A DNA stretch of 56,988 bases. It comes from Collinsella sp. (GTDB lineage Bacteria > Actinomycetota > Coriobacteriia > Coriobacteriales > Coriobacteriaceae). This document shows, in pieces, positions 49,223 through 56,988 of the stretch (its first letter is position 1; each line of letters starts with the position of its first letter). The notes under the pieces are model-generated. The model searched no databases. It saw nothing but the letters and a program-made list of their open reading frames with translations, and had not been told where the DNA came from. A program made the position numbers and the translations under genes. The stretch lies in contig DXZN01000007.1 in the NCBI GenBank assembly GCA_019419645.1, forward strand, positions 1 through 56,988, in the 5' to 3' direction.

Positions 49223-49474
49223 TTAGAACTTGTCGTGGAAGGTACGCGCAATGACCTCGTCCTGCTGCTCCTTGGTGAGCGTGTGGAAGTTCACGGCATA
49301 GCCGGAAACGCGGATGGTCAGCTGCGGGTACTTCTCGGGGTGAGCCTGAGCGTCGAGCAGCGTCTCACGGTTGAAGACGTTGATGTTCAGGTGGTGGCCA
49401 CCCTTCTCGGCGTAAGCGTCGAGCATGTGGACCAGGTTATCGGCCTGAGTCTCGGAAACTTCAGAAACCTTCAT
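49223..49474 (-). CDS. glycyl-radical domain of a split pyruvate formate-lyase (GrcA-like)
   Basis: 83 aa from the ATG at 49474, with GAAGGAG eight bases before. The whole protein matches the C-terminal glycyl-radical domain of pyruvate formate-lyase: HHLNINVFNRETLLDAQAHP (28-47) and the radical loop LTIRVSGYAVNFHTLTKEQQ with Gly58 as radical carrier. It is not an extra copy, since the large protein encoded before it ends where this domain would begin. So this protein should bind the large subunit and carry the radical made by PflA. It resembles E. coli GrcA (YfiD), a spare domain. Confidence 0.9.
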   Translation of the reverse strand: MKVSEVSETQADNLVHMLDAYAEKGGHHLNINVFNRETLLDAQAHPEKYPQLTIRVSGYAVNFHTLTKEQQDEVIARTFHDKF

Positions 49475-49497
49475 AATGTGTCTCCTTCGATTAATAG

Positions 49498-49558
49498 GCG
49501 CCGGCCGAAACCGGCGCACTAATCAGTAATCGTTATTGTTAGTATAGCACTAACAATA
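49498..49558 (-). terminator. two hairpins between the large and small lyase genes
   Basis: TATTGTTAGT/ACTAACAATA (49534-49558) follows the large-gene stop directly; GCGCCGG-CCGAAA-CCGGCGC (49498-49517) comes next, then the small gene's ribosome site. No T-run follows, so they probably stabilise or process the message and set the ratio of the two parts. Confidence 0.7.
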
Positions 49559-49559
49559 G

Positions 49560-51611
<2,052 letters not shown>

Positions 51612-52159
51612 TGTGTAACCACGCTCCTAGTTACGTATAATGCGGCGCTCTCTCACACCGCTGCTTATTGAATTCTTGAATGTTCGGCTTGCATGACCGG
51701 CTTCATTCGCCTTCCGTCGCGCGTTAGCACAGGAAAAACGTTTGTCCACCTTGGAACTGCAACCCAAAACCCAAGATTTCACCCGTTTGAGAAGGATAGC
51801 ATAGCCACCCCCTTCATCAGGGCTGTTATATGTTTCTTTTTTTATACCATTAAGGCGTTTTTAACAAATCCGCAGGAAATGCGAGCGCGAACAACTACCG
51901 TTCACCGATTTGTTTAGTTTTTTCCTTGCCTTTGTACGACGTTCACTCTAGCTGTTATGCCAGCTTTAGCAGGGTAAAGTGCCTCTGAGTGGGCTTTAGG
52001 ACGTGCTCAGAGATCTACCCCTAACTTTGCTGATACCGACGGTGTACGGAGGTCGCCTAAAGGTTGTTTTCTAGGCATGTCCCAAAATCTACCGTATAGG
52101 GTGCGCGTGCGGGGGTATCATCTTTCACCGAAAATAGTTTCTAGTGTTAGGGGTTTTCG
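51612..52159. other. 548-bp intergenic region between pflB and the MarR gene
   Basis: Divergent promoter region. A TATAAT-like sequence occurs near 51637 and a small inverted repeat CTCTGAG/CTCAGAG at 51983-52012. I found no FNR- or Rex-like palindrome and no coding sequence that looks real. Confidence 0.5.
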
Positions 52160-52609
52160 GTGGAAGATACCGATTTCCGTGAACTTGGGCGTCAGCTCCT
52201 TACCGAGTTCGGCAGCATGCATCAGCGCATTTCGCGCTTTGCGGACAAAGCCCTCGGCGGCGAGATGGCCGTCATGCGCGCCCTCATGCTCGCTGGCGGT
52301 TCGCTCACGCCGAGCGAACTCGCCGATCGCGCCTGGGTCTCGAGCGCCCGCATCGCCAATATCCTACGCGCTCTCGAAGCCAAGGGCTGGGTCGAGCGCG
52401 AGCACTCAAAGACCGACCGTCGTCGCGTACACGTCACGGTGGCCGACAAGGGATTCCAGGATCTCGAAATCAAACGACGGGAATTCGAGGAGCGCACCGC
52501 GGCCTTCCTCGAGCAGCTCGGCGAAACAGATACCCAAGAGATGGTGCGCCTTCTAAGACGTGCCAACGAAATTATCGACTGCAATCAAGAAAGGAGAGAT
52601 GCCGAGTGA
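52160..52609 (+). CDS. MarR-family transcriptional regulator
   Basis: 149 aa, starting at GTG with AGGGG six bases before. The winged helix-turn-helix is LTPSELADRAWVSSARIANILRALEAKGWVEREHSKTDRRRVHVTVADKGF (about residues 50-100), with the wing DRRRVHV. It overlaps the following ABC transporter gene by four bases (GTGA), so the regulator and exporter are one transcription unit. MarR proteins of this arrangement usually repress the exporter until a drug or metabolite binds. Which ligand is unknown. Confidence 0.9.
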   Translation: MEDTDFRELGRQLLTEFGSMHQRISRFADKALGGEMAVMRALMLAGGSLTPSELADRAWVSSARIANILRALEAKGWVEREHSKTDRRRVHVTVADKGFQDLEIKRREFEERTAAFLEQLGETDTQEMVRLLRRANEIIDCNQERRDAE

Positions 52610-54972
52610 GGATTCTCAAGCTCTTTAAAAAGCACGTCCTGGCACTGTTCACAGCTATCGTACTTATCGTAATCAGCTGCAACGCCGATCTGGCGCTGCC
52701 TACCTATATGAGCGACATCGTCGACGTGGGCGTGCAGCAAGGCGGCATCGCCTCGCCCGTGCCCGACACCATTCGCGCCGAATCGCTCGACGACCTCGAA
52801 CTCTTCATGAGCGCCAAGGACGCCAAGGCTGTGGAGGCCGTGTTTAGCAAGGCTGACAAAAACGGCATTCGAACGTACAAGGGCACCGAGGAAGAGCGTG
52901 CCGATGGAGGCAAAATTACCGACATTATGAGCCTGCCCGAGACCGTCGTCCTTTCGCTCAACCAGGGCATCGACGCCGACTCCATGGGAGACATGACCGG
53001 CACGTCCAGCGAGAAAGACAGCGACGCCGCTCAGGCCATGCCCACGCCCGAGCAAATGGCAGCGATGACGCCCGAGCAGCTCGCCGAGATGCAGCAGAAG
53101 GCCGCAGCGGCGCAGAATATGCAAAAGCAGATCGACGCCGACGGCGGTAAGATCACCATGAAGGGTCTGCGTCTAGGCGTTGAAGGCGGCCTAATCGACC
53201 AGGGCAAGCTCGTCGAGGGCGCCAACGAAATGGCGGACAAAATGGGCTCCATGTCGGGCTCCATCGTCACCCAGCGCGCCGTGAGCTATGTACAGGACGA
53301 GTACAAGGCGCAGGGCATCGACCCCGCCGACGTGCAGAACGCCTACCTGGGCCGCATGGCGACCACGATGTTTGGTCTGTGTCTGGTGTCGCTGGTCGCC
53401 ACCATCCTGACCGGTGCCGTGGCTTCGCGCACTGCCTGCTCCATCGCCCGCGACCTGCGCCGCGAGACCTTCAACAAGGTTATGCACTTCTCGCCGGCCG
53501 AGGTGGGCAAGTTTAGCCAGGCCTCGCTCATCACCCGCTGCACCAATGACATTCAGCAGATCCAGATGGCCGCAACCCTGTTTATCCGCATGTGTCTGAT
53601 GGCCCCCGTCATGGGCATCGTCGCCGTCATGCGCGTCCTGGCCAACCATACCGGCCTGGAGTGGACCATCGCCGTTGCCATCATCGCGGTCTCGGCCGTC
53701 GTCGGCGTGCTCATGGGCCTCACCATGCCCAAGTTCAAAAAGATGCAAAGTTACGTGGACCGCGTGAACCTTACCGCCCGCGAGCTGCTCGACGGCCTTA
53801 TGCCTATCCGCTCGTTCAACCGCGAGGAGCATGAGCTCGAGCGTTTTGACAAGGCTTCGCTCGACCTGATGACCACGCAGCTCTACACCAACCGAGCCAT
53901 GAGCTTTATGATGCCGCTCATGATGCTCGTCATGAACTGCGTCACTGTGCTTATCGTCTGGTTTGGCGCGCAGGGCGTGTCCGACGGCGTGATGCAGGTC
54001 GGCAACATGATGGCGTTCATCTCCTACACCATGCAGATCGTCATGGCGTTTATGATCCTCACCATGGTTTCGGTCATCCTGCCCCGCGCCGAGGTCGCAG
54101 CCGAGCGCGTGGAAGAGGTCATCACCTGTCCCACGAGCATCAACGACCCTGTCTCACCCAAATTGCCTGCTGCCAGCGCGCCGCGCGGTGAGCTCACCTT
54201 CCGTGACGTGAGCTTCCAGTATCCCGATGCCCGCGCCGACGTCATTAGCGGCGTAAACTTCACCACGCACGCCGGCCAGATGCTCGGCATCATTGGTTCC
54301 ACGGGCTCGGGCAAGTCCACGCTTGTACAGTTGATTCCGCGCCTGTACGACGTCACGGGCGGCAGCATTTCGCTCGACGGCATCGACGTGCGCGACATGA
54401 CCCTCTCTGAGCTGCGCCGCCGCATCGGTTATATTCCGCAGCAGGGTCGTCTGTTCTCGGGTACCGTCGAGAGCAACCTCAAGTTTGCCGGCGACATGGT
54501 GAGTGACGAGGATATGCGCCAGGCAGCACACGTCGCCCAGGCGGAGGACTTTATCGCCGAGCGCGAGGACGGATACGACTCCCCCATTAGCCAGGGCGGC
54601 TCCAATGTCTCGGGCGGTCAGCGCCAGCGTCTGGCCATCGCCCGCGCGTTGGCCAAAAAGCCCGAGGTCGTGGTGTTCGATGATTCGTTTAGCGCCCTCG
54701 ACTACAAGACCGACGCGCGCCTGCGCGAAGAGCTGGCCAAAAACGTCACCGACGCCGCGCTCGTGGTCGTGGCCCAGCGCATCGCGACCATCATGCACGC
54801 CGACCAGATCATCGTGCTCGACGACGGCCACGTGGTGGGCACCGGTACGCACGAGGAGCTGCTGCGCAGCTGCCCGGCGTACCTGGAGATCGCACAGTCG
54901 CAGCTTTCCGCCGAGGAGCTGGGGCTTACCCAAGAAGAAATTGCAGCCGTCACGGAAGGAGGCGAGCGCTAA
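52606..54972 (+). CDS. ABC exporter half-transporter with large extracytoplasmic insert
   Basis: 788 aa, starting at GTG. The membrane domain begins with one helix (residues 14-34), is interrupted by an insert of about 190 residues (about 40-230) rich in Met/Gln/Ala (PTPEQMAAMTPEQLAEMQQKAAAAQNMQ), then continues with five helices. The ATPase shows Walker A GSTGSGKSTLVQ, signature NVSGGQRQRLAIARALA and Walker B VVVFDDSFSALD; the catalytic Glu after Walker B is Asp-Ser here (DDSF), as in the degenerate site of heterodimeric exporters. Partner is the next gene. Confidence 0.9.
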   Translation: MRILKLFKKHVLALFTAIVLIVISCNADLALPTYMSDIVDVGVQQGGIASPVPDTIRAESLDDLELFMSAKDAKAVEAVFSKADKNGIRTYKGTEEERADGGKITDIMSLPETVVLSLNQGIDADSMGDMTGTSSEKDSDAAQAMPTPEQMAAMTPEQLAEMQQKAAAAQNMQKQIDADGGKITMKGLRLGVEGGLIDQGKLVEGANEMADKMGSMSGSIVTQRAVSYVQDEYKAQGIDPADVQNAYLGRMATTMFGLCLVSLVATILTGAVASRTACSIARDLRRETFNKVMHFSPAEVGKFSQASLITRCTNDIQQIQMAATLFIRMCLMAPVMGIVAVMRVLANHTGLEWTIAVAIIAVSAVVGVLMGLTMPKFKKMQSYVDRVNLTARELLDGLMPIRSFNREEHELERFDKASLDLMTTQLYTNRAMSFMMPLMMLVMNCVTVLIVWFGAQGVSDGVMQVGNMMAFISYTMQIVMAFMILTMVSVILPRAEVAAERVEEVITCPTSINDPVSPKLPAASAPRGELTFRDVSFQYPDARADVISGVNFTTHAGQMLGIIGSTGSGKSTLVQLIPRLYDVTGGSISLDGIDVRDMTLSELRRRIGYIPQQGRLFSGTVESNLKFAGDMVSDEDMRQAAHVAQAEDFIAEREDGYDSPISQGGSNVSGGQRQRLAIARALAKKPEVVVFDDSFSALDYKTDARLREELAKNVTDAALVVVAQRIATIMHADQIIVLDDGHVVGTGTHEELLRSCPAYLEIAQSQLSAEELGLTQEEIAAVTEGGER

Positions 54973-56828
54973 TGGCAGACGAGACCAAGACCCAAATTCC
55001 CAAGCCCACCCGTCAGCGTGGACCCATGGGCCGCATGGGTGGCATGCGCCGTGGCGAAAAGGCCAAGGACTTTAAGGGCACCATGAGGCAGCTGCTCGGC
55101 TATATCGGCCAGCACAAGATTGCCGTGTTTGCCGCCGTCGCCTTTGCCGTGTGCTCGGTCATCTTTAACATTGTGGGGCCCAAGGTGCTCGGCCAGGTTA
55201 CGACCAAGCTGTTCGAAGGCCTGGTCGCCAAGGTCAACGGCACCGGCGACGTTGACTTTGACTGGATCGCCAAGACGCTCGGCTTTTTGCTCTGCCTGTA
55301 TCTGGCGAGCTCTGTCTGCAGCCTGGTCCAGGGCTGGCTCATGACCGGCGTCACGCAAAAGATCTGCTACCGCATGCGCAAGGAAATCGCCGCCAAGATT
55401 GCCGTCGTGCCGATGAGCTACTTCAACGGTCACAGCAAGGGCGATGTGCTCAGCCGCATCACCAACGACGTCGATACACTCGGCCAGTCGCTCAACCAGA
55501 GCGTGACGCAGCTTATTACGTCCGTCACGCAGATTATCGGCGTGCTCGTCATGATGCTGTCGATCAGCCTGCCGCTCACCGGCGTCACCGTGCTCACGCT
55601 GCCGGCAGCCGCAATTATCTTGATGGTGATGATTCACTTCTCGCAGCCGTACTTCCGCGAGCAGCAGCAGGTCCTGGGCGCCGTCAACGGCATTATCGAG
55701 GAAGACTTTGCCGGCCAGAATGTCATTCAGGTGTTCGACCGCGCCGAGGCCTCGATCGAGGAGTTCGACCGTCAAAACGACCGCCTCTTTATTAGTGGCT
55801 GGCGCTCGCAGTTCCTGTCGGGCCTGATGATGCCGCTTATGAGCCTGGTGGGCAACATGGGCTACGTGGGCGTCGTCGTGGTGGGCGCACAGCTCGCGCT
55901 GACCGGCAATGCCACGCCCGGCGACATCCAGAGCTTTATCCAGTACGTTCGCAACTTTACGCAACCCGTGCAGCAGCTGGGCAACGTGAGCAACACGATG
56001 CAGTCGATGGCCGCTGCCACCGAGCGCGTCTTTGAGTTCCTGGCCGCGCCCGAGGAGGAGCAGAAGGCCGACGCGCAGATTCCCGAGAAGCGCCCCGGTC
56101 ACGTGGAGTTCGACCACGTCAAGTTTGGCTACACGCCCGACAAGACCATCATCCACGACTTTAGCTGCGAGGCGCAGCCCGGCCAGACCATCGCCATCGT
56201 CGGTCCCACCGGCGCCGGCAAGACCACGCTCATCAAGCTGCTGCAGCGCTTCTACGATGTGGACGACGGTTCGCTGCGTGTCGAAGGCGTCGACGTGCGC
56301 GACTGGGACCGCGCGGCGCTGCGCGGCGAGTTTGCCATGGTGCTGCAGGATACCTGGCTGTTTAACGGCACCATCCGCGAAAACATCCGCTACGGACGCC
56401 CCGATGCGAGCGATGCCGAAGTCGAGGCCGCCGCACGCGCCGCACGCTGCGACCACTTTATCCATACGCTCGCCGGCGGTTACGACTTTATGATCAACGA
56501 GGAGGGCACCAACCTGTCGCAGGGTCAGCGCCAGCTCGTGACCATCGCCCGTGCCATTTTGGCCGACCGTCCGGCGCTGATTTTGGACGAGGCGACCTCC
56601 AACGTTGACACTCGTACCGAGGAGCTTATTCAGCGTGCCATGGATGCGCTAATGCAGGGCCGCACGAGCTTTGTCATCGCGCACCGCCTGTCCACGATCC
56701 GCAACGCCGACGTGATCCTGGTGATCCGCGACGGCGACATCGTCGAGAAGGGCACGCACGACGAGTTGCTCGCCCAAGGTGGCTTCTACGCCGACCTGTA
56801 CAACTCGCAGTTCGACGAAGCAGCATAA
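54972..56828 (+). CDS. ABC exporter half-transporter, partner subunit
   Basis: 618 aa with six membrane helices in the first 340 residues and an ATPase in the last 240. Walker A is VGPTGAGKTTLIKLL, the signature is NLSQGQRQLVTIARAILA, Walker B is ALILDEATSNVDTRTE with an intact catalytic Glu, and the H-loop is IAHRLSTI. The start overlaps the stop of the first subunit (TAATG). The first subunit has a degenerate site and this one a consensus site, the usual asymmetry of drug-type heterodimers (BmrCD, TM287/288). It exports an unknown compound under MarR control. Confidence 0.93.
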   Translation: MADETKTQIPKPTRQRGPMGRMGGMRRGEKAKDFKGTMRQLLGYIGQHKIAVFAAVAFAVCSVIFNIVGPKVLGQVTTKLFEGLVAKVNGTGDVDFDWIAKTLGFLLCLYLASSVCSLVQGWLMTGVTQKICYRMRKEIAAKIAVVPMSYFNGHSKGDVLSRITNDVDTLGQSLNQSVTQLITSVTQIIGVLVMMLSISLPLTGVTVLTLPAAAIILMVMIHFSQPYFREQQQVLGAVNGIIEEDFAGQNVIQVFDRAEASIEEFDRQNDRLFISGWRSQFLSGLMMPLMSLVGNMGYVGVVVVGAQLALTGNATPGDIQSFIQYVRNFTQPVQQLGNVSNTMQSMAAATERVFEFLAAPEEEQKADAQIPEKRPGHVEFDHVKFGYTPDKTIIHDFSCEAQPGQTIAIVGPTGAGKTTLIKLLQRFYDVDDGSLRVEGVDVRDWDRAALRGEFAMVLQDTWLFNGTIRENIRYGRPDASDAEVEAAARAARCDHFIHTLAGGYDFMINEEGTNLSQGQRQLVTIARAILADRPALILDEATSNVDTRTEELIQRAMDALMQGRTSFVIAHRLSTIRNADVILVIRDGDIVEKGTHDELLAQGGFYADLYNSQFDEAA

Positions 56829-56859
56829 ATTCGGCCGCAAGGAGCGAATAACGCCCGAG

Positions 56860-56897
56860 AACGGGGACGCAGGACAATCTGCGTCCCCGTTTTTGTT
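56860..56897 (+). terminator. terminator of the MarR/ABC exporter operon
   Basis: AACGGGGACGCAG (56860-56872) pairs perfectly with CTGCGTCCCCGTT (56879-56891), followed by TTTGTTTT. It closes the operon; the last 90 bp of the window show no gene. Confidence 0.9.
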
Positions 56898-56988
56898 TTG
56901 CAGCCCTCGAACCGCCTCCCCTGGGACCTGATTGACGGTAGTGCGCACAGATGTGGTGTAAGAGCCGGCGGGGAGCGGGGGCTTGCGC

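Noticed and set aside
51693..51917. Short open frame upstream of pflB
   Set aside because: No ribosome site, low complexity and position in a divergent promoter region make it unlikely to be a gene.

Overview
The window looks like a chromosomal segment of a gut-type anaerobic actinobacterium of the class Coriobacteriia, most like Collinsella. This is inferred from the GC-rich, strongly third-position-biased coding, the gene families (SEC-C methionine aminopeptidase, pyruvate formate-lyase, sucrose PTS with two GH32 enzymes, many small XRE regulators) and the many long intergenic hairpins. No sequence search was possible, so the genus is a judgement. I saw no rRNA, tRNA, CRISPR array, prophage or intact insertion sequence.

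Layout. 1-4.5 kb: a polar amino-acid ABC importer operon (Tat-lipoprotein binding protein, two permeases, ATPase) followed by a class-I amidotransferase-like peptidase. 4.6-8.0 kb (minus strand): an ABC-2 exporter (ATPase and two permeases), then an XRE regulator with a DUF2975 membrane protein. 8.3-10.5 kb: an HPt protein with a degenerate GGDEF - receiver - HD-GYP protein. 10.7-15.7 kb: alpha/beta hydrolase, radical SAM protein, methionine aminopeptidase, 2-hydroxyacid dehydrogenase, PIN/RHH toxin-antitoxin pair. 15.9-21.1 kb: M18 aminopeptidase, Ntn-type amidohydrolase, phosphofructokinase, membrane-anchored XRE regulator. 21.6-25.1 kb: MacB/FtsX-type ABC system. 25.4-30.5 kb: GyrI-like protein under a probable LexA box, CLC-family anion transporter, two-component system, Ogt. 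30.9-36.2 kb: aspartate-family pathway (asd, lysC, thrC, thrB; hom is not here). 36.4-39.4 kb: XRE regulator divergent from a zinc-ribbon-like membrane protein, then a DUF3990-type toxin with an XRE antitoxin. 39.5-43.0 kb: EngB GTPase, MTA/SAH nucleosidase, a serine-hydrolase remnant, pflA, DegV. 43.3-48.9 kb: a sucrose/fructoside operon (GH32, PTS EIIBC, GH32) with its LacI repressor and operators. 49.2-51.6 kb: pyruvate formate-lyase split into two genes. 52.2-56.8 kb: MarR regulator and a heterodimeric ABC exporter.

How they work together. Sucrose or fructoside uptake and hydrolysis feeds glycolysis (phosphofructokinase here), and pyruvate is cleaved by the PflA-activated, two-part formate-lyase. 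The four aspartate-pathway genes give aspartyl semialdehyde and threonine.

What stands out. (1) At least three long intergenic hairpins (30812-30941, 36269-36385, 49072-49200) have unrelated stems but share an asymmetric internal loop (AACGTCCTCG on one strand, CTGCGGANTGTT on the other), always in the same orientation relative to the gene ending beside them. This is the best candidate for an undescribed structured element. (2) Pyruvate formate-lyase has its Cys-Cys domain and its glycyl-radical domain in separate cistrons. (3) A ~37-40 bp repeat occurs six times, and three copies supply the stop codon of the adjoining gene. (4) Three palindromes share AGTTGCGGTGA ends. (5) A toxin-antitoxin-like DUF3990/XRE pair lies behind a doubled palindromic operator.
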